Assembly: GCA_049324575.1 (NCBI GenBank)
Contig: JBMONI010000024.1
Span: 1-64,000 of the forward strand
Reading direction: 5' to 3'
From: JBMONI01 sp049324575
GTDB taxonomy: Bacteria; Omnitrophota; Omnitrophia; Omnitrophales; Aquincolibacteriaceae
DNA length: 64,000 bases
The notes beneath the pieces were generated by a model. That model saw only the letters and a program-made list of their open reading frames with translations. It was not told the DNA's origin and ran no database searches. The first letter of the stretch is position 1. Each line of letters begins with the position of its first letter. Shown here one piece after another: positions 36,570 through 44,940 of the stretch. The position numbers and the translations under genes are program-made.

Positions 36570-37138
36570 GGGCGACCCTTGAAATATTTCATCCAGGCAA
36601 ATCCAATGATCGTTTTTCCGTCCATGATCTTCCCCCGCCGGATCATGGACTCGATCTCGCGCGTCGAGAATTCGCGGTATTCGATCTCTTCATCCGGGTC
36701 CTGTTGGGCCTGACGGGGAACGAGTCCCGAAGCCAGGAAAAGATGCATCGTCTCCCCTGAGATCCCCGGCGTCGGATAGAACGTCAGAAGCGGCTTCAAA
36801 CGCCGCGGCCATAATCCGACCTCCTCGGCCAGTTCGCGGGCCGCGGCCTGACGAAAAGTCTCGCCGCGCTCGATCCCGCCCGCCGGCCACTCCCAGATGC
36901 ATTCCTTCACGGCAAAACGGAATTGGCGGATCAGGAGATATTTCCCCTGCCGGGTCTCAGGAATGATGACGACCGATCCGGGATGTTCGAGGACCTGCCG
37001 TGAGATCTTTCTTCCGTTCGCCATGTCCACATCGCAATCGATCACGGTGATCGGCCCTTTGGAGTAGACCGTCCGGCTTTTCCGGACTTTGTACCGGATA
37101 CGCGAAAGATCCATCGAAGGTTTATGAGCGGATTTCAC
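36566..37138 (-). CDS. NUDIX hydrolase, ADP-ribose pyrophosphatase type
   Basis: 190 residues from a GTG at 37138 with GGGGAG upstream. A perfect Nudix box GX5EX7REUXEEXGU spans residues 87-109. The segment VLEHPGSVVIIPETRQGKYLLIRQFR before it, and FYPTPGISGETMHLFLASGL after it, place it with NudF/ADP-ribose pyrophosphatases. It would cleave ADP-ribose or ADP-sugars to AMP and sugar phosphate in the cytosol. It lies between two tRNA genes on the same strand, 22 bases after tRNA-Arg. Confidence 0.93.
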   Translation of the reverse strand: MKSAHKPSMDLSRIRYKVRKSRTVYSKGPITVIDCDVDMANGRKISRQVLEHPGSVVIIPETRQGKYLLIRQFRFAVKECIWEWPAGGIERGETFRQAAARELAEEVGLWPRRLKPLLTFYPTPGISGETMHLFLASGLVPRQAQQDPDEEIEYREFSTREIESMIRRGKIMDGKTIIGFAWMKYFKGRP

Positions 37139-37160
37139 CGGTTCTCCCCATAAAATAAAG

Positions 37161-37234
<74 letters not shown>

Positions 37235-37290
37235 AAATTTTTTTATTACGCCCACCCCAGCAACGCGCTATCGAACGTTTGATCCTACGG

Positions 37291-37315
37291 TCCGTCCCGC
37301 TTGGGCGGGGACGGA
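37291..37315. repeat. GC-rich hairpin in the tRNA-Arg/hypothetical gene gap
   Basis: TCCGTCCCGC (37291-37300) and GCGGGGACGGA (37305-37315) form a stem with one bulged G and a 4-nt loop. It lies in the non-coding stretch 37235-37409, which otherwise shows only another partly complementary GCC/GGC-rich segment. It resembles a REP-type element; copy number cannot be judged from one window. Confidence 0.45.
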
Positions 37316-37409
37316 CTCGCCCTCCGCCTTACAGCAGACAGAGGCGAAAGCTACCGGGGTCACCTCTGCGTTGTATTCTAAAGGAAGCCTTCCTGTTTTG
37401 AAAGACCCA

Positions 37410-37745
37410 TCAAAGTTCATTTCCATACCGGCCCTCGATATCCCGGATGATCTGGAGCCCGATACGGCGCTCATGGTGTTTGAGCGCGGCCTTTGCGGCA
37501 ACGATCGACAAAAGCTCCCGGAGCATCCTCTGGACCGCAAAGATCTTTTCGGCCCGGCAGCCGGTCCGCTCGATCGCAACATAGAGGAGGGACTTCAGGC
37601 TATGCAGCTCATCGTAGCCTACTTCCTGATCGGAGAGCAGAATACGCCGGGTCGCTTCTAAGGCCCTGACAATCAACTTGTTCGAGCACTCCAGGATTTC
37701 ACCGGAGTCCAGGTCATGGTCAGAATTCAATGGGGTTCCGTCCAT
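37410..37745 (-). CDS. small predicted all-helical protein, unknown
   Basis: 111 residues, Leu/Arg/Glu-rich and strongly amphipathic (DELHSLKSLLYVAIERTG, VQRMLRELLSIVAAKAAL), probably a helical bundle. I do not recognise the family. It is divergent from the HTH-cupin gene across an extremely AT-rich 201-bp region. No Shine-Dalgarno precedes the ATG, and one 35-bp AT-rich repeat copy lies directly upstream. The opposite-strand frame at 37371-37661 looks less protein-like. It could be a small partner of the HTH-cupin regulator. Confidence 0.55.
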   Translation of the reverse strand: MDGTPLNSDHDLDSGEILECSNKLIVRALEATRRILLSDQEVGYDELHSLKSLLYVAIERTGCRAEKIFAVQRMLRELLSIVAAKAALKHHERRIGLQIIRDIEGRYGNEL

Positions 37746-37748
37746 AGA

Positions 37749-37783
37749 TTTTATTATTTATATTATTTATATAATTATAAATC
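37749..37783 (+). repeat. AT-rich 35-bp element, copy 1
   Basis: 35 bp of A/T with few G/C, starting TTTTATTATTTA and ending AAATC. It matches copy 2 at 31 of 35 positions. It sits against the start of the small helical gene, so it would overlap that gene's promoter. Confidence 0.65.
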
Positions 37784-37869
37784 TTATTTTTTATCCATTT
37801 CATTGAACCGAATTCATCCGAAATGAATATATACTGACGATTTCATTTAATCAAATTTGAAAAAATATA

Positions 37870-37904
37870 TTTTATTATTTAAATTATTTATTTAATTTGA
37901 AATC
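37870..37904 (+). repeat. AT-rich 35-bp element, copy 2
   Basis: Direct repeat of the element at 37749-37783, offset by 121 bp. It ends immediately before the -10 hexamers of the HTH-cupin gene, so it overlaps the core promoter. It contains the short inverted words AAATTA and TAATTT. A natural candidate is autoregulation by the HTH-cupin protein, but this is inference. Confidence 0.65.
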
Positions 37905-37915
37905 TATAATATAAT
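37905..37915 (+). promoter_or_regulatory. overlapping -10 hexamers for the HTH-cupin gene
   Basis: Two TATAAT hexamers overlap at 37905-37910 and 37910-37915. AAGGAGGG (37936-37943) follows as a strong Shine-Dalgarno a few bases before the ATG at 37947. No clear -35 lies at the expected distance, but the upstream DNA is very AT-rich and could act as an UP element. Confidence 0.5.
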
Positions 37916-37946
37916 CCGGTATCTTTGAATTAGATAAGGAGGGATT

Positions 37947-39269
37947 ATGTTCGAACGCTGGTGCCTGAGCTCCAGTAAGCAACTGCCGGGTTTCCCCCCG
38001 GCCGTTAGCCTCGAACTTGGCCAGGCCGTAAAAACCCTCCGTCTCCGGATGGGCATGACCCAGGACGAGCTCGCCCAAAGTGCCGGCCTCTCCCCTTCGG
38101 CCCTCAAGACCTTCGAAAACGGCTATGCAAAATTCACCAAGCTGAAACATCTGAACGCAATGACGAAAGTCCTCGGTACTTCTTTGGAAGTTCTGCTTCT
38201 GGAGTCGCGCGAATGGTTTCCTGCGAATTTCTTTGTTACAAGAACCCAAGGGATCCTCGTCCAGCCCAAGCCCCCCAAACGCAGAGAAGCCCCGGTAGAG
38301 AACCCGGCCTGGCCTCAAACCACCCTTTCGGAACCCGGCATTCAAATAACATTCTTTTCACCGCCGATCCCGGACGTCTCCCATTTCCAATTCGTCCGGA
38401 TCCGCTTCGCCCCCGCCGGAAAATTGTCATCTCTCAGTCTGCGTCTCGGAGAATCCGCCTTCGCGCTCATAACGCAGGGCAGCATCCAGATCCGGCGAGA
38501 AGGCCATCCGTCCCTGGAGTTCTTCGCGAATCAGGGCTTTGGCGCCTCCGGACCGATCAGCTTCGATCTTGCGAATACAGACGCTTCCCACCCGGCCGAA
38601 TGCTTTATGACATTCCGGCTCAGGCCTATCAAAAACGCTCTCGAGTCTAAAAAAAGTCCGCCCGGCAAAGTCTTCTCGATCGGCCATGCGGTTCGCACGC
38701 TTCGTTCCCACCTCGGGGAAAAACGGGGCCAAACGCTTTCGGTCGCCGATTTTTCCGGAGAGACCGGTCTAGACCCACACACCCTGCGTTACTTGGAGAA
38801 CACGGTCCGGGAGAATTCGGTCGTTTACTGGAACAAGATCGAGCGGATCCTTCGGACCACGAGGACTTCCGTGGGGGAGTTCATTGAATACATGGGGGGA
38901 AATCCCGGAGGCCGGATCGAAGGGATTGGTTCTCAAGACCGTAGCCAGATCGATTACCGGCATGCCCATGGGATCCGCATCCGTACCGCGGTGGCCCCGC
39001 ATGCTCAGCGAATATTCTCCTTCGCGGAATTCACCGCCGAACCCCGAGGCGAGATACGGCGCATTCCCCTGAAACGCCGGGACCCGGTCATGATGGCGTT
39101 CTTCGTCGCCGCGGGAGAGCTTCTGATCGAGGTGGGCAAGAACCGCAAAGCCCTTCTTCATACGGGAGATGCGGTCTATTTTGACGCGTCGCTGGGTTAT
39201 ACGATCACAAACCCCGGGGAAGCCCCCGGGCACTGGATCGCGGCGGCTTCGCCGGCGCTGACCTTCTAG
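37947..39269 (+). CDS. transcription regulator with two tandem XRE-HTH/cupin modules
   Basis: 440 residues. Module 1 has an XRE-type HTH (about 22-76, TQDELAQSAGLSPSALKTFENG) and a cupin-like beta region (about 130-225). Module 2 has a second, degenerate HTH (about 246-305, SVADFSGETGLDPHTLRYLEN) and a C-terminal cupin (about 340-440, ending GDAVYFDASLGYTITNPGEAPG). One HTH-cupin unit is common in regulators; two in series suggest an internal duplication. Its strong Shine-Dalgarno and AT-rich promoter region with repeated elements point to tight control. The ligand and targets are unknown. Its stop overlaps the convergent receiver gene. Confidence 0.8.
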   Translation: MFERWCLSSSKQLPGFPPAVSLELGQAVKTLRLRMGMTQDELAQSAGLSPSALKTFENGYAKFTKLKHLNAMTKVLGTSLEVLLLESREWFPANFFVTRTQGILVQPKPPKRREAPVENPAWPQTTLSEPGIQITFFSPPIPDVSHFQFVRIRFAPAGKLSSLSLRLGESAFALITQGSIQIRREGHPSLEFFANQGFGASGPISFDLANTDASHPAECFMTFRLRPIKNALESKKSPPGKVFSIGHAVRTLRSHLGEKRGQTLSVADFSGETGLDPHTLRYLENTVRENSVVYWNKIERILRTTRTSVGEFIEYMGGNPGGRIEGIGSQDRSQIDYRHAHGIRIRTAVAPHAQRIFSFAEFTAEPRGEIRRIPLKRRDPVMMAFFVAAGELLIEVGKNRKALLHTGDAVYFDASLGYTITNPGEAPGHWIAAASPALTF

Positions 39270-40081
39270 CCAAGCAATTTCTTCCGCACCGCGATGGTCT
39301 TGACGTATTCGATCACTTCCGCAACATCGAACGGCTTGCTGAGAAATTTCTCGCACCCCAGGCTTTCCATCTTGCGGAGAAGGTCCGGAGGCGTGAAAGC
39401 CGCCGAGATCGGAATGAGCGCAGGCGGATCCCCCATCTGCACGATCTTTTCAGCCAGTTCATCCCCCGACATCCCGGGAAGCTTGATGTCGATGATCATG
39501 ATATCGACCCGGCCTTTCGTAAGATAATCGAGAGCCTCCCCCGCATTCCGGAAACAGGATACTTTGTAATTCCTCTCGAAGAAGAACTCCGCAAGACAGC
39601 GCAGGACGTCCGCTTCATCCTCCACGATGCCGATATGACAACGATTCCGCTTGTAGATCTCCGCTTCATATTCCGTCCCCACCTCGCTGACGAGGATCTC
39701 GCGCCCGAGCTTGCGCACGATGAAACGCTCGAGTTCATCAAAATTGAACGGTTTGCACAGGACGTCCTCCCGCGCGATCCCGTAGCGCTTGAGCTGGTCC
39801 TGGTATTTGGGAAGGAATCCGGTGATCACGATCGTCGGCGGAAGGGCGATCTTTTGCTTGCGAACCCGGTCAAGCACATCGAACCCATCCATGACGCGCA
39901 TTTTCAGATCGAGCAGCATCAACCGGACATTGAAATTTTGGAGCGTTTCGACCACCGCCTGGGAATCCAGGGTGGAAATGACCTCGCAGCCCCGTTTTTT
40001 GAAATGGTCTTTCAGCAGATCGACGATCTCGACATCGTCGTCGACGATCAAGATTGTGTCCCGTGATGGAGTTCCGGTCAT
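39266..40081 (-). CDS. tandem receiver-domain response regulator without output domain
   Basis: 271 residues made of two CheY-like domains. REC1 (about 9-130) has the acidic pocket DDD at 14-16, phosphoacceptor Asp58 in LMLLDLKMRVMDG and Lys in VLCKPF. REC2 (about 147-268) has VEDE, Asp in IMIIDIKLPGMSGDE, and SAAF plus LSKPFD. Both look phosphorylatable. There is no DNA-binding, GGDEF or HD-GYP domain, so it probably passes phosphate or controls a partner by binding. No histidine kinase is nearby. It converges with the HTH-cupin gene with a small overlap of stops. Confidence 0.9.
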   Translation of the reverse strand: MTGTPSRDTILIVDDDVEIVDLLKDHFKKRGCEVISTLDSQAVVETLQNFNVRLMLLDLKMRVMDGFDVLDRVRKQKIALPPTIVITGFLPKYQDQLKRYGIAREDVLCKPFNFDELERFIVRKLGREILVSEVGTEYEAEIYKRNRCHIGIVEDEADVLRCLAEFFFERNYKVSCFRNAGEALDYLTKGRVDIMIIDIKLPGMSGDELAEKIVQMGDPPALIPISAAFTPPDLLRKMESLGCEKFLSKPFDVAEVIEYVKTIAVRKKLLG

Positions 40082-40193
40082 GGTGGTTTTCCGTTCGGAC
40101 GGTCTTGAATAAGAATACGGCCGCCGGGCCGCAAAACTTAACTTTTACGCCGCGTCTCCGCCCCCAAGCGCTCAAAGCCTCGCATAAAAAACA

Positions 40194-43100
40194 TTACCGG
40201 CGTTCTTCGAGCAAGCGCTCTTCTTTTTCGAGCCGTCCCCCGAATAGACCTTTCTCTTTTTTCTCTTCGCCGATCGAACTGCCTTTTTGCTCATCCAGGA
40301 CCTGGAGTTCCCGGGTCCTTTCATCATTCGAACCGTTGACATCCTCTTTGCATTTCAACACGGCCTTCAACGTCTGCCGCCCGGCTGCCTGAGGCCGGTA
40401 TTCGAACTTCACCCGCTCTTCGCCTTGGGCCTTCAAAGAAAGCCGTTCCTGTTGATGAAAACCCTGCTCATCGCTTAGGGTCATTTCGCAATCCGATATT
40501 TCCTTCTCGGAGAGATTGCCGGCCATTACTTCGATCCGGACCGACTGCCCCAGCCGCACTTCGGCCTCGGAAAGAATCTCTCTGACCGCGGCATCGGGCT
40601 TCGCTTCAGGAGCGGCTTCCTCCCGTCCTTCGACATCGATCTCTTCCCGGGTACTGTTATTGTCCGCGACCGGATCTCCGTCGGCCCGGATTTCGAGATA
40701 AAGCTCGTTGCGGCCCGGCTTGGCCGGCTGCCAATCGAACCGGGCTTCTTCATTCTTTTTTCCGTCAAGCGAAAGCCTCTGGGTTTCCTGGGAGCCCCCC
40801 TCTGGACGGAAAATGAGGTCGGCAGCCCCTCGGCCCTTCTCGCCCGTAGTCGCTAGTCCGACGAGAATGAACATTTTCTTCCCGGCAACCGGCTTTTCCG
40901 AAAGCCCCATCTTTTCGATCTTCCAGTCGGCTCCGAGGGATTGTTCCCCCATCGCCTCTCCGCCCGGAGCCGCTTCCGGCTGCCCCGCTCCCGCTCCTTC
41001 GTTCTGTTCAGCGCCTTCCGCTTGACCTTGTTCGGCCTGACTTTGACCGCCGTCCTCCGTCTCCTGCGCCTGCGCTTCCGCCGCCGGAGCCGCCCCGGAA
41101 GCAGGGATATCCGTCGAATAAACGGGCGAAACATTCCCCACCCCGTCCGCATATTTCACAAAGATCTGGGTTTGACCCGAGACTAATCCGACATCCTTGG
41201 AAGAGGAAAATTCTTCCCAGGCCGTCCACGCTGCGCCGTCCGGCGAGAAGCACATCCTCGGATGCGGCGCCGTACCGCCATCATTCATATCCAGCGCAAG
41301 GGACGCGGTCGCCCCGTTCACCGCCGTGACCGAGATCGATCCGCTCGGCGCCTCGTGGTCCCAGGTATACATCGTCTGATCGTTGCCGGGATAGATCCCC
41401 GGCGAAGCCCCGTCACCCGCGGCTGCGCCGAGATCGATCGAATTCCCGTAGGTGATGTTTGCGCTCATGGTCGCCGAAACATTCTCCGCCGCATCCTTGA
41501 GCTGGCAATAGACGGTCTTGGCGCCTCCGCTGTCGCTCAAGGTCCAGGCTTGTTGTTTGTCCAGGGTCGCGACCGGAATATCGTCGGGGAAATTCGCGCT
41601 TTGCCATCCTTCCCAGTTCGTCCCGTCATTGGAGAACCGATAGCGAAAGATCCCGACCCCTCCCGGATCGTCACTGGCTGTGATACGGACGATCACGCTC
41701 CTCGAAGCGGTGCTCGCCGCGCCTTCGTTGATCGTGATCGAACCGGTCGGCGCCGTCGTATCGTTCATATCGGCGATCGAACCGATAGTCACCTCTTGCG
41801 TGGTTGCGCGCGTGCGGTCATTGGCATCGGTGCCCACGAGCCGGATCGTATAGGTTCCGGCCGTGTCATAGGTGTGATGATAAGACCCCGACCACTGGGC
41901 CTTCCCGCTCAAGATCCCCTGGTCGATATTGAAATCCATTTTGTTATCGCCGAATTCAAGCAGGATCGTTTTCAAGGTCGCTCCCCCGTTTGCGGTCACA
42001 TTGAACGAGTAATGCAGGGGAAGATTCACGGCCCCCGTGGTGTTGGGGAGTGTCAAAGAGACCGTGGGCGGAGTGAACTCAACGACCGCGAAGGAAGCTT
42101 CAACCCGGTCCGACCAAACCACGGTCTCCCCGCAACGTTCCGCGACCATAAAACCCGCCTTGTAGGAACCCGTCTGGTCAAAGACCTGCGGCAAGGCCGC
42201 CGGCGGGTATCCGGGATAATCGGTGTCCTGCCAAGCGCCGCCGTCTTTGGAGATTCCGATCCGATAGCCGACGATAGTCCCGGCGGGAAAGAACGACGTT
42301 ATCTGGGGATTCCCAAGGGCCGCCGCCAGATTGAAAATGAACTCTCCCCCCGATTCGACCGTCGGAATTCCAAGAGCAGAGGTCACCCCCCGCGTATTGG
42401 TGACGATACTGATCGAAGCCGTCGGCTTATTCGGTTCCATGACACGGGTCGAAGGGATGACGTTGATCGTCAGATCGCCTGAAATGACCGAAGATTCATC
42501 AGAGGGCATCCCGGGAAGAAAAGCCCGCGCATTGAGCTTGATATTCGCATCCTGGATCGTGGTGTTCGCCGTATAGACGTCCACCGTCGCGATCCCTTGG
42601 GCATTTGTCACGGCATAGCCCCGGCCCGAGCCGAACGCGGGGTCGATAGACGAGAATTTTACGGATCCAACGTTCGTTGCGCTCAAAAGATCGAACCGTA
42701 CGTTGACCCCCTGGAGCGCGCGGCCCGCCGCATCTTGCACGGTAGCGGTCAGCGCCGCGACTTCTTCGGGACGGCGCTCCTCGTGAACCGAGCCGCCGCC
42801 TTCGATCGTTGCGCGACTTGAGGTCAACGTAACGGAATGAGGCGCCGTCGGAAGAACGGTCACATTGAACTGCTTGGTTTCGCCCCCCGCGCCTGAAAAA
42901 CTAGCGGTGATCGTTGCCGGATCGAAGGTGTAGCCGTCATGGCTGACCGATAGGGTCTTATGCTGAGTATCGAAGACCGAGATCGCCAGGGTCCCATCGC
43001 CCTGGAGCCCGCAAGAATAGGATTGACCATTTTCATGCTGGACAGAAACAAAACGCGGCAGTGAAGCGCCGGCGACGGTCGAAAACTGCATCTTGATCGC

Positions 43101-44804
43101 CCCCATAAGCTGCCCGGTTTGGGACTGAAGATCTACGGTGTATTCTTGAACTCCCTCCTGGGTTTGCAGAGTCTGATGCGGGATCGAATACCCTGTTTTA
43201 TTCACGCCCAGGGTCAGCGAATCCGCGCGCGGGACACTGCCGAAGACAAAATTCCCCGAAGCGTTCGAGACCGTCCATTGGGTATGGGGCCCGGTGACCG
43301 AAACCTCTGCGCCCGCGATGCCGGCGCCCTGCAGGTCCAACACCCGGCCGGAAACTTTGACGACACTGTTCGGATCGCTCGGTTCCATAGGAAAGCGGTA
43401 CGTTCCGTCTTCCTCGCGGAATCCAGCATCGGTCGATGAAAAACTCATCGTCGAATAACCCTCTTTTTCAAGGGTAATCGTAGCCGCAGGAACGGTTTTC
43501 TTCTTTTGGGGATCCGGGATGTAGAAATCCCCCCAAAAATCCCCCGCCGGGCCCGTCAGCGTCGATTGATGGAAGGATCCGTCATTGGCGGTCATCGTGG
43601 CAGTGACCCCTTGCAAGGCCGTGGGCGGATTCCCGGTTTCGACGAATCCGGTGAACGGGACGAAGACCAGCGGATCGGCCTTGACCTCATAGAGGAGCCC
43701 GGTCCCTCCCTGGATGTCATAACTGTTCGTATCGAAGAGGTCCTGAGAGATCGCTCCGGTCGTCAGCGAAATATAAGAAGAGCGGATCCCGATCTCCACG
43801 TTCCCCTGATCTTTGAAATGATAGACCGCATTTCCGATAACCAACTCGATCTCCCCCAAGGGAGGGCATTCTTCGGGGAGCTGCGCATAGAGAATGTGCT
43901 CTACCGATTCGTCGTCAACAACGATATGATTAGGCTGCAATTCGATCTGAACGGAGTTGCCGTTCATATCTTTAGCCCGCGCCGAAACATCGAACTCCAT
44001 CCAGCGGTTGAAAGTTCGCTGGGTCGCATTGACTCCCGCCGAAAAACTGAGCGCTTTTTCAAAAGCCCATTCGAGGGCATCCTTGGTCACCGAGGCCCCA
44101 TATCCGCTAAGTGCGCTGATGCCGGCCTTTTGGAGAAGGTTGACAATCTTGGTAGCGGCCCCGTTTGCGAGCGTTGCCAGATCTGTGATCATCACCGAAT
44201 CGCTGTGATAGTAGGCGTCGCTCCCATAGACGCCGGGATCATTGCCGCTTCCCGTATCCGGACCGATCTTTTCGTTCGCGGTGTCGTTGATATCGATCCC
44301 AAGGTCCGCGATCGCGATGGAGCCGATCCCGTTATACCACGTTCCTTGAACGTTCAAGTCCAATCCGACATGCGTGCTGAAACCCAGCTGGCGCTGGTAA
44401 TGGAATTCCTGGGTCGAGACCTTGAGCGCCCCGAGAGGGACCCGCGGCACTAGGTATTTTCCGGCAAACCCGACGTTGTATTCATTGAGATCGTCTTTGG
44501 TGAAATCCCAATCCACCTTCATGACGATATCGGTCTTTTGATTCCCCCCGCCGACCGCCCAAAAAGTATCGAGCCCAATCCCGATCCCCACCTCATCGAT
44601 CCCGACGACATCGCCGACATCTCCCAGGCCGAAAGATCCTCCGGCCCGCGAATGCTGGGTCGGTTCTTTCGTGGTCCGCACGATCCCGTGGCTGAACGTC
44701 AGGTATTGCGTCTGCGGTTCCTCGGCCTTTAGAAATTCGGGCGTACTAAAAACGAGAATGTTTACAATCAAGCTCAAACAAAGGGAAGAAGAACGACGAT
44801 TCAT
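40194..44804 (-). CDS. exported giant surface protein with Ig-like/PKD, carboxypeptidase-regulatory and CARDB domains
   Basis: 1,536 residues with a signal peptide (cleavage near FLKA-EE) and AAAGGAG Shine-Dalgarno. An N-terminal region of about 360 residues is unassigned. Then come a CarboxypepD_reg-like fold (about 390-460), a second one (about 465-560, VSGRVLDLQGAGIAGAEVSV), a Big_1-type Ig domain (about 670-800, ALTATVQDAAGRALQGVNVRF), a PKD-like domain (about 905-1010, GSYHHTYDTAGTYTIRLVG), and repeated TAPTGSITI-type Ig domains. A Gln/Glu/Ala-rich linker (about 1215-1275) precedes two CARDB-like domains. The tail is Lys/Glu-rich. It is likely an extracellular adhesive protein. It follows the helical giant gene in the same cluster after 136 bp. 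Confidence 0.82.
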   Translation of the reverse strand: MNRRSSSLCLSLIVNILVFSTPEFLKAEEPQTQYLTFSHGIVRTTKEPTQHSRAGGSFGLGDVGDVVGIDEVGIGIGLDTFWAVGGGNQKTDIVMKVDWDFTKDDLNEYNVGFAGKYLVPRVPLGALKVSTQEFHYQRQLGFSTHVGLDLNVQGTWYNGIGSIAIADLGIDINDTANEKIGPDTGSGNDPGVYGSDAYYHSDSVMITDLATLANGAATKIVNLLQKAGISALSGYGASVTKDALEWAFEKALSFSAGVNATQRTFNRWMEFDVSARAKDMNGNSVQIELQPNHIVVDDESVEHILYAQLPEECPPLGEIELVIGNAVYHFKDQGNVEIGIRSSYISLTTGAISQDLFDTNSYDIQGGTGLLYEVKADPLVFVPFTGFVETGNPPTALQGVTATMTANDGSFHQSTLTGPAGDFWGDFYIPDPQKKKTVPAATITLEKEGYSTMSFSSTDAGFREEDGTYRFPMEPSDPNSVVKVSGRVLDLQGAGIAGAEVSVTGPHTQWTVSNASGNFVFGSVPRADSLTLGVNKTGYSIPHQTLQTQEGVQEYTVDLQSQTGQLMGAIKMQFSTVAGASLPRFVSVQHENGQSYSCGLQGDGTLAISVFDTQHKTLSVSHDGYTFDPATITASFSGAGGETKQFNVTVLPTAPHSVTLTSSRATIEGGGSVHEERRPEEVAALTATVQDAAGRALQGVNVRFDLLSATNVGSVKFSSIDPAFGSGRGYAVTNAQGIATVDVYTANTTIQDANIKLNARAFLPGMPSDESSVISGDLTINVIPSTRVMEPNKPTASISIVTNTRGVTSALGIPTVESGGEFIFNLAAALGNPQITSFFPAGTIVGYRIGISKDGGAWQDTDYPGYPPAALPQVFDQTGSYKAGFMVAERCGETVVWSDRVEASFAVVEFTPPTVSLTLPNTTGAVNLPLHYSFNVTANGGATLKTILLEFGDNKMDFNIDQGILSGKAQWSGSYHHTYDTAGTYTIRLVGTDANDRTRATTQEVTIGSIADMNDTTAPTGSITINEGAASTASRSVIVRITASDDPGGVGIFRYRFSNDGTNWEGWQSANFPDDIPVATLDKQQAWTLSDSGGAKTVYCQLKDAAENVSATMSANITYGNSIDLGAAAGDGASPGIYPGNDQTMYTWDHEAPSGSISVTAVNGATASLALDMNDGGTAPHPRMCFSPDGAAWTAWEEFSSSKDVGLVSGQTQIFVKYADGVGNVSPVYSTDIPASGAAPAAEAQAQETEDGGQSQAEQGQAEGAEQNEGAGAGQPEAAPGGEAMGEQSLGADWKIEKMGLSEKPVAGKKMFILVGLATTGEKGRGAADLIFRPEGGSQETQRLSLDGKKNEEARFDWQPAKPGRNELYLEIRADGDPVADNNSTREEIDVEGREEAAPEAKPDAAVREILSEAEVRLGQSVRIEVMAGNLSEKEISDCEMTLSDEQGFHQQERLSLKAQGEERVKFEYRPQAAGRQTLKAVLKCKEDVNGSNDERTRELQVLDEQKGSSIGEEKKEKGLFGGRLEKEERLLEERR

Positions 44805-44940
44805 AACGCTCTCCTTTCGGCGTGAAAATCAACGGCCTTTTGTAGGCATAAGGGGTAGAACCTGACCGCGGTTGGCTATTTTAGCGCAAAAAAGAGAAAA
44901 ATTCTTCTTGGATCTTAATGCTTGGGCAAGACTCCAGGGT

